From: an uncultured Oscillospiraceae bacterium
Lineage (GTDB): Bacteria; Bacillota; Clostridia; Oscillospirales; Oscillospiraceae
Assembly: GCA_934646185.1 (NCBI GenBank)
Contig: CAKUEH010000006.1
Span: forward strand, 73,396 to 137,395
DNA length: 64,000 nucleotides
Direction: 5' to 3'
Of this stretch, positions 26,213 to 34,785 are shown in pieces (position 1 is the first letter of the stretch; the number at the start of each line of letters is the position of its first letter). The notes under the pieces are model-generated. The model had not been told where the DNA came from, did no database searches, and saw nothing but the letters and a program-made list of their open reading frames with translations. Position numbers and translations under genes: made by a program.

Positions 26213-27988
26213 TTATGCGATATCGTACTGGCTCTTGTAGATCTCGTAATAGAAGCCCTTTTTCTCCAGCAGCTCGCGGTGCTTGCCCTGTTCGACGATG
26301 CGGCCGTCGCGCAGGACGAGAATGAGGTCGGCGTCGACGATCGTGGACAGGCGGTGGGCGATGATGAAGCACGTCCGGCCCCGCATGAGGCGATCCATGG
26401 CCTTCTGGATGAGAAGCTCCGTGCGCGTGTCGACGTTGGAGGTCGCCTCGTCGAGGATCAGAAGCTCGCGCTGCGCAAGCAGTGCGCGCGCGATGGTCAG
26501 CAGCTGCTTCTGACCGGAGGAGATGGACGCGGTATCGCTGCCGATGACCGTGTCGTAGCCCTGCGGGAGCGTGCGGATAAAGTGGTCGCAGTACGCTTCG
26601 TCGCAGGCGCGGATGATCTCCTCGCGCGTCGCGTCCGGCTTGCCGAAGGCGACGTTCTCGGCGATCGTGCCGCCGAAGAGCCATGTGTCCTGCAGGACCA
26701 TGCCGAAGCGCTCGCGCGTGGAGGCGCGGGAATAGTCTGCGATGTCGCGCCCGCTCAGCAGAATGCTGCCGGAATCGACGTCATAAAAGCGCATGAGCAG
26801 ATTCACGATCGTCGTCTTGCCTGCGCCGGTCGGGCCGACGATGGCGACATGCTGGCCCTTTTCCACGTGCAGATTCAGATCCTGAATGAGCTCGCTATCC
26901 GGCTCATAGGAGAAATCCACATGACGGAATTCGACGCTGCCGTCGCCGCCCGCGGGAAGGGCCTGTTCGATCGGCGCTTCCTCCGGAAGCTCCAGCAGAT
27001 CGACGACGCGCTGGGCGGCTGCCTTGGCCTGTTGCAGGGTGCTCAGGCCGTTGGAGATCTGCTCGAGCGGCTCGGAAAACTGCCGCGCGAACAGCACCAG
27101 CGTCACAATGACGCCCACCGGGACGCCCTGCCGCACGATGAGCCAGCCGCCGAGCAGATTGATGGCGATATACGCCAGCGAGTTGGACGCGGCGATGACC
27201 GGCTGGACGATGGCGGACAGATAGGTCGCCTTCGCCTCGGAGACGCGGCGCGCGTCGTTGATCTCCGCGTGGCGTTTGGCGCAGTGCTCCTCAAGGTTAT
27301 AGGCCTTTGTCGTCGCGTAGTTCGTGTATGCTTCCTCCACGACGGAATACAGCTCGCCGGACTGCTTGAACATCTGATGGAAATACGTTTCCGACCGGCC
27401 CGCGATCTTTGCCGACAGCCAGATGGAGACCGGCATGAACGCGATGACAGCCAGCGAAAGCTGCCAGTTCTGCAAAAACATCACGACCGCAATGGCCAGG
27501 ATCTGCAGAAAGCCGCCCGTGATGGTGTCGAGGACGGTATGCAGGGAGCCGCCGATCCGGGACACGTCCTCCGTCATGCGCGAGAGAATATCGCCGACGG
27601 GCGTGTGATCGACAAAGCTGACCGGCAGGCGCTGAATTTTGTCGGAGATCTGGATGCGCAGATTGCAGGTGAAATACCGGCTGACGGCGCGGTTGAGCAG
27701 CTGCATCTTGCCGTAGCTGACGGCGGCGCGCAGGAGATACACACCGGCCAGCGCCAGAAGCCCCGGCGCGAGCTGCGCCAGAACGGACGCGCCCGTCTCC
27801 GGCGCGTCAAAATAATCAATTAAGATCTGCACCAGCGCGCCCATCTGCGTCGGGATGATCAGCGCGCACACAACGAGCGCCAGACTCATGACGACGCCAA
27901 GCGCGAGCTGCCAGCGGATGGACTTCGCGCCCTTCAGCAGCTGAATGAGCGCGTCGGCGGAAACGTGGGTCTTCTGTTCCTGCTTCAC
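26213..27988 (-). CDS. Multidrug-type ABC exporter subunit with canonical ATPase
   Basis: A 591-residue half-exporter with a six-helix membrane domain and an ATP-binding domain. It has Walker A GPTGAGKTT, a signature loop read as ISSGQKQLL (SSGQ rather than SGGQ), Walker B LLILDEAT and H-loop IAHRLSTI. With the upstream gene it forms a heterodimer of the BmrCD/TM287-288 kind, in which this subunit provides the complete Walker B glutamate and switch histidine. The start overlaps the stop of the upstream gene by four bases. The substrate is not deducible. A terminator follows the stop. Confidence 0.92.
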   Translation of the reverse strand: MKQEQKTHVSADALIQLLKGAKSIRWQLALGVVMSLALVVCALIIPTQMGALVQILIDYFDAPETGASVLAQLAPGLLALAGVYLLRAAVSYGKMQLLNRAVSRYFTCNLRIQISDKIQRLPVSFVDHTPVGDILSRMTEDVSRIGGSLHTVLDTITGGFLQILAIAVVMFLQNWQLSLAVIAFMPVSIWLSAKIAGRSETYFHQMFKQSGELYSVVEEAYTNYATTKAYNLEEHCAKRHAEINDARRVSEAKATYLSAIVQPVIAASNSLAYIAINLLGGWLIVRQGVPVGVIVTLVLFARQFSEPLEQISNGLSTLQQAKAAAQRVVDLLELPEEAPIEQALPAGGDGSVEFRHVDFSYEPDSELIQDLNLHVEKGQHVAIVGPTGAGKTTIVNLLMRFYDVDSGSILLSGRDIADYSRASTRERFGMVLQDTWLFGGTIAENVAFGKPDATREEIIRACDEAYCDHFIRTLPQGYDTVIGSDTASISSGQKQLLTIARALLAQRELLILDEATSNVDTRTELLIQKAMDRLMRGRTCFIIAHRLSTIVDADLILVLRDGRIVEQGKHRELLEKKGFYYEIYKSQYDIA

Positions 27989-29709
27989 TTCGCGTCACCT
28001 CCTGTCTGCGAGGCGTAGATCTCCTGATAGATCTTGCAGCGGGACAAGAGCTCCGCGTGAACGCCGTGGTCGACCAGCCGCCCGCGATCCATGACGTAGA
28101 TATGATCCGCGTTCATGGCCGAGGTGATGCGCTGGGTGATGACGATCTGGGTCTTGCCCTGAATTTTTTCGTTGAGACTCCGGCGCAGGTTCGCCTCCGT
28201 CAAAAAGTCGAGCGCGGAGAAGCTGTCGTCAAAGACATAGATCGGCGCGTCCTTCAAAATGGCGCGCGCGATGCAAAGCCGCTGCTTCTGGCCGCCGGAG
28301 AGATTCTTGCCGGACTGCTGGAGCGGATGCTCCAGCCGCTCGGGCAGGGAGTTCAGGAAGGGCGTGAGCTGCGCGATATCGGCGGCTTCGAGAATATCCG
28401 CCTCCGCCGCGCCGGGACGGCCCATCTCGATATTGTGCCGGATGGAGCCGGAATAGACGGCGGTCTTCTGCAGCACGCAGCTGATGTTCTTCCGGATGAC
28501 GCCGCGATCGATCTGCGAGGCGCTGACGCCGTCAAACAGGATCTGCCCTTCGGTCGGCAGGCGGAAGGACAGCAGCAGCTGCACGAGCGTACTTTTGCCG
28601 CTGCCCGTGCCGCCGATGACGGCGATCTTCTGCCCCGGCAGGATGTGCATGCTGACGTCCTGCACAGCGGCCTCCGATGCGCCCTCGTAGCGGAAGGTCA
28701 CATGGTCAAAGGCAATTTCGCCCCCGAACGTGTGCTCCGCGCCCTTGGCCGTCTCCTGCATGCCCGTGGCATGGAATATCTCGCCGATGCGATCCGCCGC
28801 GACCTTTGCATGCGGCAGCATGACCATGGCGAAGCCGCCCATCAGAACGCCGTTGGCGACGAGCGCGAGATACTGGATGATGGCGAAGATATCGCCGCCG
28901 GAGATGGCATGGCTGCCCGTCTCCATGCGCCAGCCGCCGAGCCATATGATCGCCACGCCCGCGAGATTCACCAGCAGCACGGCCGCCGGGCTCAGAAGGC
29001 CCATCTGCACGTTGGCGTTGATGATGTTCTCGGCCATGACGTGCGTGGCGTCGGCGATCTTCTGCTGCAGGCTCGCTTCCTTATTAAATGCGCGGATGAC
29101 GCGGATGCCGTGCAGGCGTTCGCGCATGACGTCGTTCTGGATGTCGATGTACTTGTCGGACGTCTCGTGCAGCGGGCCGATGCGCTTGCTGATAGGCCGG
29201 ACGATCAGAAAGATCGCCGGGACGAACAGCAGGAGGATGAGGCTCATCGTCACATCCTTGCGCAGCGCGAGAACAACGCCGCCGAAAAACAGCACGGGGA
29301 TCGTAATGAGGCTGCCGGAGATCATCGACGCGACCCAGGAGACCGTGCCGATGTCGTAGGTCGACCGGGACAGGAGCGCGGCCGCGCCGATGGCGTTGAA
29401 TTCCTCAAACGTCATGTTGTTGACGAGGGAAAACACGTCCGTGCGCAGATCGGCATTGAAGCCCGCGACCACGTCGCAGCTGATCTTCCGCCCGGCCAGC
29501 AGCGCGGCAAGCCCCGCCGCCGCAACGGCCAGCATCCACGCGCAGCAGCGCACGATATACGCAAAATCCGACTGCCGGACGCCGTTATTCAAAATGTCGT
29601 TCATGATCGTCGGCAGCAGCAGGTCGCACACCGTCGCCGCCGCGACCAGCAGCATCGCCAGCGCAATGCGCCTGCGGTACGGCTTCAGATAAGGCAGGAT
29701 CTCTTTCAT
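27985..29709 (-). CDS. Multidrug-type ABC exporter subunit with degenerate ATPase site
   Basis: A 574-residue half-exporter. Walker A GGTGSGKST and the signature LSGGQKQR are intact, but Walker B reads YVFDDSFSALD, with Asp where the catalytic Glu is expected, and the switch region reads ITQRI, with Gln for His. This one-sided degeneracy is what defines heterodimeric exporters such as BmrC/BmrD and TM287/288, so the pair should hydrolyse ATP mainly at one site. The ATG at 29709 follows GAAAGGAATG and a predicted promoter at 29766-29794. Confidence 0.92.
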   Translation of the reverse strand: MKEILPYLKPYRRRIALAMLLVAAATVCDLLLPTIMNDILNNGVRQSDFAYIVRCCAWMLAVAAAGLAALLAGRKISCDVVAGFNADLRTDVFSLVNNMTFEEFNAIGAAALLSRSTYDIGTVSWVASMISGSLITIPVLFFGGVVLALRKDVTMSLILLLFVPAIFLIVRPISKRIGPLHETSDKYIDIQNDVMRERLHGIRVIRAFNKEASLQQKIADATHVMAENIINANVQMGLLSPAAVLLVNLAGVAIIWLGGWRMETGSHAISGGDIFAIIQYLALVANGVLMGGFAMVMLPHAKVAADRIGEIFHATGMQETAKGAEHTFGGEIAFDHVTFRYEGASEAAVQDVSMHILPGQKIAVIGGTGSGKSTLVQLLLSFRLPTEGQILFDGVSASQIDRGVIRKNISCVLQKTAVYSGSIRHNIEMGRPGAAEADILEAADIAQLTPFLNSLPERLEHPLQQSGKNLSGGQKQRLCIARAILKDAPIYVFDDSFSALDFLTEANLRRSLNEKIQGKTQIVITQRITSAMNADHIYVMDRGRLVDHGVHAELLSRCKIYQEIYASQTGGDAK

Positions 29710-29765
29710 GGGATGGCTCTCATTCCTTTCTGTCGGTCATTTTCCGGGAGACAGTCCAGAAGTTA

Positions 29766-29794
29766 ATTGTATCACAAAAAACAAACGTTCGCAA
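29766..29794 (-). promoter_or_regulatory. Predicted promoter of the ABC pair
   Basis: On the minus strand TTGCGA, 17 bp, TACAAT, with a leader of about 50 nt. Confidence 0.6.
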
Positions 29795-29850
29795 GCATGA
29801 ATCCTGCGGCGCGCCTCCATGGAAAACAATCAGAAAATGTTGAAAAATGC

Positions 29851-29879
29851 TTGCATTCCGCGGCTTGGGCTGGTATGAT
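29851..29879 (+). promoter_or_regulatory. Predicted promoter of the pilus locus
   Basis: TTGCAT, 17 bp, TATGAT. It gives a leader of about 140 nt before the signal peptidase gene. The 319-base gap 29710-30028 otherwise holds only the divergent ABC promoter. Confidence 0.65.
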
Positions 29880-30028
29880 TAGAAGTCGTAAAAGTCCCTG
29901 AATCCTGACAAATCTATCCGGATTTACCGGCACATGTGCCATACTTTGGAACAGATTCCATTTTTTCCGCAGCATCCCAATCCGCGCGATTTTGTTTGAA
30001 ATCCGACCGTAAAAGGAACTGAGCAGCT

Positions 30029-30619
30029 ATGAACAGGCGAACAGACAGGCCCGTCGACCTGCCGACCACGCAGCAGCTTGCGAACGAGCGCAGGCGGCTG
30101 CGCTACAAAAGCAGATATAACCGGACGCTCCGGAGCACGGTCGCGATCCTGCTCGTCGTTGCAGCGCTGGCTGTGCTGATTGCGATGCTCTGGATGCCTG
30201 TGCTGCGCATTTACGGCAGCTCCATGGCGCCGACGCTGCTGGACGGGCAGATCGTCGTCTGCGTCAAAAGCCGGAATTTTGAGCCGGGCGATATCGCGGC
30301 GTTTTATCACGGCAACAAGCTCCTCATCAAGCGGTATATCGCGGGCCCCGGGCAGTGGGTCGGGCTTGACGGAGATGGAAGCGTTTTCGTCGACGGAACG
30401 CCGCTGGATGAGCCGTATCTCGCGGAAAAGGCATACGGCCAGACCAACATCGAGCTGCCGTATCAGGTGCCGGACGCGCGGTATTTCCTGATGGGCGACA
30501 ACCGCAGCGTATCCGTCGATTCCCGGAACACAGCGGTCGGCTGCGTTTCGACGGAGCAGATCGCCGGAAAGGTCGTTTTCCGGATCTGGCCGCTCAGCGC
30601 GTTCGGTCCCATTTCGTAG
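30029..30619 (+). CDS. lepB: Signal peptidase I
   Basis: A 196-residue type I signal peptidase (S26) that cleaves signal peptides at the outer face of the membrane. It has a basic cytosolic start, one membrane helix (about residues 36-58), the catalytic serine in YGSSMAPTL (Ser65), the catalytic lysine in LLIKRYIAGPG (Lys101) and the box MGDNRSVSVDSR. It lies directly before an LPxTG pilin and a class C sortase, the arrangement seen for pilus-dedicated signal peptidases in Gram-positive pilus islands, so its main client may be the pilin. It shares the promoter at 29851-29879 with the locus. Confidence 0.93.
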   Translation: MNRRTDRPVDLPTTQQLANERRRLRYKSRYNRTLRSTVAILLVVAALAVLIAMLWMPVLRIYGSSMAPTLLDGQIVVCVKSRNFEPGDIAAFYHGNKLLIKRYIAGPGQWVGLDGDGSVFVDGTPLDEPYLAEKAYGQTNIELPYQVPDARYFLMGDNRSVSVDSRNTAVGCVSTEQIAGKVVFRIWPLSAFGPIS

Positions 30620-30733
30620 GGGCGAACGCTGTCACGGAAAGAGGCGTGGGTCTCGCCGGGGCCGCAGGCCCGGCGGACGGGGACGCGCTTTCGTTAACAT
30701 CAGAGACCAAAAAGAGAGAAAGGACGAAATCAA

Positions 30734-32209
30734 ATGAAACACATCAGAAGAACGCTCGCATTGCTGCTGGCCGCCGCGCTCATGCTGACGCTGAGCATCG
30801 CCGCTTTCGCGGACGGCACCGCCGACACCGGCAGCATCACGATCGATAACGCGGTCAAGGACAAGACCTACACCATTTACCGCATTTTTGATCTGAACAG
30901 CCACAATGACGACTATACCGCCTTTAACTATACGGTCAACGCAAGTTGGAAAGCTTTCTTTGAGGGAGATGCAGCTGGTCTGACCTACGTCACGATCGAC
31001 GATGATTTTGGCTATGTGACATGGAAGGACGGTCAGGATGCCGCAGCCTTTGCCGCAGCCGCTATTGCATATGCTGATGCAAACGGCATTGAGAACAACG
31101 GTCAAAAAGAAGCCACCGACAGCACTGTCAAGTTTGAAGCTCTGCCGCTCGGCTATTATCTGGTCAAGTCCGGGCTGGGCGCGCTTTGCTCGCTGGACAC
31201 AACACTGCCGAACGCGACCATCAGGGAAAAGAACAGCGCGCCGACGGTCGAGAAGGAGGTCAGGGAAAACGACGCCTATGGCAAGACCAACGACGCCAAC
31301 ATCGGCGACACAGTCACGTTCACGACCACCATTAACGTTCTGGACGGCGCCCCGAAGTCCTATGTCCTGCACGACAAGATGAGCGAGGGCCTGACCTTTG
31401 ACCAGAACAGCGTGAAGGTCACAGTCAACAGCAAGGATTTCACGAACTACGGGCTTGTCACCTCCGGTCTCAACGATGACTGCACATTTGAAATCCGCTT
31501 CGACGACGTAACTGTCGACGGGGTCACTGCCAGCGTTCTGAAGCCCAACGATGTCGTAACGGTTGAGTACACGGCAACGGTCAATGAAAATGCCGTGATC
31601 GCCGATACCGGCAACGCCAACGAGACGTGGCTGAAGTATGACAACACAGGAGAAACTACGCACTCCACAACCCACACCTACGTCTGGGCGATGAAGGTCG
31701 TGAAGTTTACCATGAAGGATAGCAAGGAGACTTTGCTGAAGGACGCGCAGTTTGTCCTGTACAGAATCAACAACGATGTCACGGAATACGTTACCGCTGA
31801 CAGAGAGAACAAGGTCACCGGCTGGACAAAAAATGCCTATGATTCCAGCGAAGCCACCAAGGCGACCGTCTTTACTACCCCTGATAACGGCACATTCACG
31901 ATCAGCGGTCTGGACTCCGGCACCTACTATCTGGAAGAGATCAAGGCTCCCGCGGGCTATAACATGCTGAAGGATCCGGTCCCGGTCGTTATTGAGACAA
32001 CGTCTGACACTTCAACAGGCGCCATGACGGCCACCGTGAAATATGGCTCGTCTACAGGCGATGTCAAGGTCGAAAACCAGACCGGCACGGAGCTTCCCTC
32101 CACCGGCGGCATCGGCACGACAATCTTCTACATCATCGGCAGCCTGCTGGCCGTCGGCGCGGTGATCCTGCTCGTGACCAGAAAACGCATGGGCAAACCG
32201 GAGGACTGA
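30734..32209 (+). CDS. LPxTG-anchored major pilin subunit
   Basis: A 491-residue secreted protein of the SpaA/SpaH/FimA type. It has a signal peptide (LLLAAALMLTLSIAAFA), an N-terminal domain, a middle isopeptide-forming domain, and a C-terminal domain with the E-box-like stretch YYLEEIKAPAGYNML. The end carries the sorting signal LPSTGG, a hydrophobic helix and the basic tail RKRMGKPED. A likely pilin-motif lysine is Lys166 in IREKNSAPTVEKEV, the place where VYPKN is found in known pilins; sortase C would join it to the Thr of the next subunit's LPSTG. Codon use is slightly less GC rich than in its neighbours. No minor pilin is encoded nearby. Confidence 0.9.
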   Translation: MKHIRRTLALLLAAALMLTLSIAAFADGTADTGSITIDNAVKDKTYTIYRIFDLNSHNDDYTAFNYTVNASWKAFFEGDAAGLTYVTIDDDFGYVTWKDGQDAAAFAAAAIAYADANGIENNGQKEATDSTVKFEALPLGYYLVKSGLGALCSLDTTLPNATIREKNSAPTVEKEVRENDAYGKTNDANIGDTVTFTTTINVLDGAPKSYVLHDKMSEGLTFDQNSVKVTVNSKDFTNYGLVTSGLNDDCTFEIRFDDVTVDGVTASVLKPNDVVTVEYTATVNENAVIADTGNANETWLKYDNTGETTHSTTHTYVWAMKVVKFTMKDSKETLLKDAQFVLYRINNDVTEYVTADRENKVTGWTKNAYDSSEATKATVFTTPDNGTFTISGLDSGTYYLEEIKAPAGYNMLKDPVPVVIETTSDTSTGAMTATVKYGSSTGDVKVENQTGTELPSTGGIGTTIFYIIGSLLAVGAVILLVTRKRMGKPED

Positions 32210-32220
32210 TCTTCGCCCCA

Positions 32221-32380
32221 AGGCTCCCCTTGGGCACAAGGGGAGCTGGCCCGAAGGGCCTGAGGGGATTCGAACGCCGCAAATTCCGGAACACTCTGAA
32301 TCTTGCAGCAGATCCCCTCCGTCATTTTCTTCGAAAATGCCACCTCCCCTTACCGCGCGTGGCGCGGCAAGGGGAGGCTT
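32221..32380 (+). repeat. 160-bp multi-hairpin repeat, copy 3
   Basis: Forward copy between pilin and sortase. It has a left hairpin AGGCTCCCCTTGGG/AAGGGGAG, a small GGCCCGAAGGGCC hairpin, the core GAGGGGATTCGAACG and a right hairpin CCTCCCCTTACCGCGC/GCGCGGCAAGGGGAGG. It could lower sortase expression relative to pilin. Confidence 0.85.
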
Positions 32381-32422
32381 GACGCCGCGCAATGCTCCGC
32401 AGCAGCAAGGAGAACCCCGTAC

Positions 32423-33271
32423 ATGAAAAAACATCTTTCCACGGCCGCGTTGATCCTCGCGCTGCTTGCAGGCGTGTGTTTGCTTCTGTATCCGACCGTC
32501 AGCGACTACTGGAACACGCGCCACGCCTCCCGGGCCGTGGCCAACTATACGCAGGAGGTGCAGGCGCTGGACCGGGACGCCTATGACAGGATGCTGGCGG
32601 AGGCGGCGGACTATAACCGGTCGCTGCAGACGCGGGAGAACGCGTTTGCCCTGACCGACGCGCAGCAGGCGCAGTATGACCGTCTGCTGGACATCAGCGG
32701 CACGGGCGTCATGGGCTATATCGAGATCCCGTCCATCAACGTTTCCCTGCCCGTCTGCCACGGCACCAGCGACTCCGTTCTGCAGATCGCCGTCGGCCAT
32801 CTGAGCTGGACGAGCCTCCCGGTCGGCGGCGCGGGCGCGCACTGCGTCCTCTCCGGCCACCGCGGTCTGCCGAGCGCGAAGCTGTTTACCAATCTCGACC
32901 GGCTCGTCGAGGGCGATACGTTCGTTGTCCGCGTGCTGGACGAAGCGCTGACCTACGAGGTCGACCAGATCCTGATCGTCGAGCCGGAGGATGTCACGGC
33001 GCTGCAGATCGAGCCCGGCAAGGATCTCTGCACGCTCGTCACCTGCACGCCCTACGGCATCAACTCCCACCGGCTTCTGGTGCGCGGGCACCGGGTCGAG
33101 ACGGCACAGGCGGAGGAGGCTGTCCGCCTTGTCTCCGACGGCATCCGGATCGAGCCTCTGCTCGTCGCGCCCGTCGTGGCGCTGCCGATGCTGCTGGCGC
33201 TGCTGCTCGTCCTGCTGCTGTCCGGAAACAAGCCGCCGCGCAAAAACGGCGGGGACAGCGCCCCCATTTGA
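32423..33271 (+). CDS. Class C (pilus-polymerising) sortase
   Basis: A 282-residue transpeptidase that cuts the pilin LPSTG signal and links subunits into a fibre. It has an N-terminal membrane helix (residues 5-25), the class C core VMGYIEIPSINVSLPV, GVGHLS-like AVGHLSWTSLPVGG, the catalytic histidine in LSGHRGLPSAKLF and the catalytic cysteine in LVTCTPYGINSHRLLVRGHR (Cys, and the last Arg as catalytic arginine). A second C-terminal helix (VVALPMLLALLLVLLLSG) is typical of class C. The DP[F/W] lid motif usual in pilus sortases is not obvious. The ATG at 32423 has AAGGAG upstream. Confidence 0.92.
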   Translation: MKKHLSTAALILALLAGVCLLLYPTVSDYWNTRHASRAVANYTQEVQALDRDAYDRMLAEAADYNRSLQTRENAFALTDAQQAQYDRLLDISGTGVMGYIEIPSINVSLPVCHGTSDSVLQIAVGHLSWTSLPVGGAGAHCVLSGHRGLPSAKLFTNLDRLVEGDTFVVRVLDEALTYEVDQILIVEPEDVTALQIEPGKDLCTLVTCTPYGINSHRLLVRGHRVETAQAEEAVRLVSDGIRIEPLLVAPVVALPMLLALLLVLLLSGNKPPRKNGGDSAPI

Positions 33272-33283
33272 ACCGATCTCACG

Positions 33284-33310
33284 AAACCACCGGCCATGCC
33301 GGTGGTTTTT
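33284..33310 (+). terminator. Terminator of the pilus locus
   Basis: An 11-bp stem (33284-33294 with 33298-33308) with a CAT loop and a T-run, 13 bases after the sortase stop. Confidence 0.85.
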
Positions 33311-33601
33311 CATATTTCGATATCGCCGTATTATTATTCACCATTATCGAATAAAATGCTTGCGGAAATGCGGGCAGGATGGTATCATGAACCTGCTGAA
33401 ACGGACAGCGGCATGCGCGGGCCTCTGCAGAGCTCGTTCGTTCCAACCTTCGTCATCCTTTCTGACATTTCTGACATCTTCCCTCTGCATCCGCGCCGCG
33501 CATCCACAAAGACCCCGCCGGGCGGCAGTGCCCGGCGGGGTCTTGTGCGTTCGGCAATGCGGAATCTCTTCATTTTCTGTTTGAAATTACGAAACGCTCC
33601 A
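33311..33601. other. Gene-free spacer with a strong GC hairpin
   Basis: No convincing gene. It contains a 15-bp perfect GC-rich stem (33509-33523 with 33530-33544) ending in CTTGT that could be a terminator, preceded by TTTCTGACATTTCTGACATC, a short tandem of TTTCTGACAT. Confidence 0.5.
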
Positions 33602-33630
33602 TTGCAATCGCGTCCGGCTGCTGGTATAAT
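33602..33630 (+). promoter_or_regulatory. Promoter of the ExbB/DUF2149 envelope locus
   Basis: TTGCAA, exactly 17 bp, TATAAT. A palindrome TTGGAA-N6-TTCCAA (33651-33668) lies about 20 bases downstream of the likely start and is a candidate operator. Confidence 0.75.
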
Positions 33631-33693
33631 GCGAGCAGGGATGGACCCTGTTGGAATTGTTGTTCCAAACGCTGTTTTCTTTGGAGAATAACC

Positions 33694-34785
33694 ATGCGAT
33701 ACAAACCTCTTTTCGCCCTGCTGCTGGCGCTGGCGTTTCTGTGCGGGAGCCTGTCCGGCTGCGCCGCCGGGCAGACGGCGGCTCCGGCAGAGCCGGCCGT
33801 ATCCTTTACCGACTCTCTCGGCCGGACGGTCGACATTCCCGAAACGCTCACGCGCGTGGCCCCGAGCGGCGCGGTCGCGTCGATGTTTCTGGCGACCATC
33901 GCGCCCGAATATATGACGACCATCAACGCGACGCCGTCTTCCAGCCAGTACAAATATCTCGACCCGCGCCTGATCGATCTGCCCACGACCGGCCAGATGT
34001 ACGGCAGCAAGTCGACGCTGAATCTGGAATCCATTCTGACCTCCGGCGCGCAGGTCGTGATCGATCTCGGCGACAAAAAGGACAACATGGCCGCCGATCT
34101 GGACGCGCTGCAGCGGCAGATCGGCATGCCCGTGATCTTCATCGAGGCAGATCTGCCGCACATGGCCGAGGCGTACCGGACGCTCGGAAAGATTCTGAGC
34201 GGCAAGGAAGCGCGCGGGGAAGAGCTGGCGGCGTTCGTCGAGGAGACTGTCTCGATGGCGGAGGAAAACGCCGCAAAGATCCAGGATGCCGAGCGCATTT
34301 CCGTCCTGTACACCTCCGGCTCGTCCGGCCTCAACACGAACGCGAAGGGCTCCATTCAGGCACAGGTGCTCGACCTCATGGGCATTGAAAACGCGGCTGT
34401 CGTTGAGGACGTCAGCAATAAGGGCGGCGGCAATCCCATCAATCTCGAGCAGCTTTACCGCTTTGACCCGGACGTGATCTTATTCGCGGCAGGCAGCATT
34501 TATCAGACCGCGGCAGCCGACGAAGCGTGGCAGCCGCTGCGCGCGATCCAGACCGGACGGTATTACGAGATCCCGTCCATGCCGTATAACTGGCTGTCCA
34601 GTCCCCCGAGCCTCAACATGCTGCTGGGCGTGTGGTGGCTGGGAGATCTTCTGTATCCGCAGTATTACGACTATGATATGGTGGAGAAGACGCAGGAAAT
34701 GTTCCGGCTGTTCTGGGCTTACGATCTGAGCGCGGACGAGGCGCGGGCCATGCTCGCGAATTCTACGCTGAAGGACGCGCCATGA
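33694..34785 (+). CDS. ABC-type substrate-binding lipoprotein (BtuF/FepB-like, TroA fold)
   Basis: A 363-residue lipoprotein with lipobox LSGC (Cys23). It then opens as periplasmic-binding proteins for iron-siderophores or cobalamin do (VSFTDSLGRTVDIPETLTRVAPSG in two stretches) and ends with the C-lobe pattern RFDPDVILFAAGS. It would catch a metal complex or corrinoid at the outer membrane face. No permease or ATPase gene accompanies it. Instead it heads a five-gene operon with an anchored Ig-like protein, an ExbB-type channel and a DUF2149 protein; the ATGA overlap with the next gene (34782-34785) shows coupling. The ligand is unknown. Confidence 0.85.
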   Translation: MRYKPLFALLLALAFLCGSLSGCAAGQTAAPAEPAVSFTDSLGRTVDIPETLTRVAPSGAVASMFLATIAPEYMTTINATPSSSQYKYLDPRLIDLPTTGQMYGSKSTLNLESILTSGAQVVIDLGDKKDNMAADLDALQRQIGMPVIFIEADLPHMAEAYRTLGKILSGKEARGEELAAFVEETVSMAEENAAKIQDAERISVLYTSGSSGLNTNAKGSIQAQVLDLMGIENAAVVEDVSNKGGGNPINLEQLYRFDPDVILFAAGSIYQTAAADEAWQPLRAIQTGRYYEIPSMPYNWLSSPPSLNMLLGVWWLGDLLYPQYYDYDMVEKTQEMFRLFWAYDLSADEARAMLANSTLKDAP

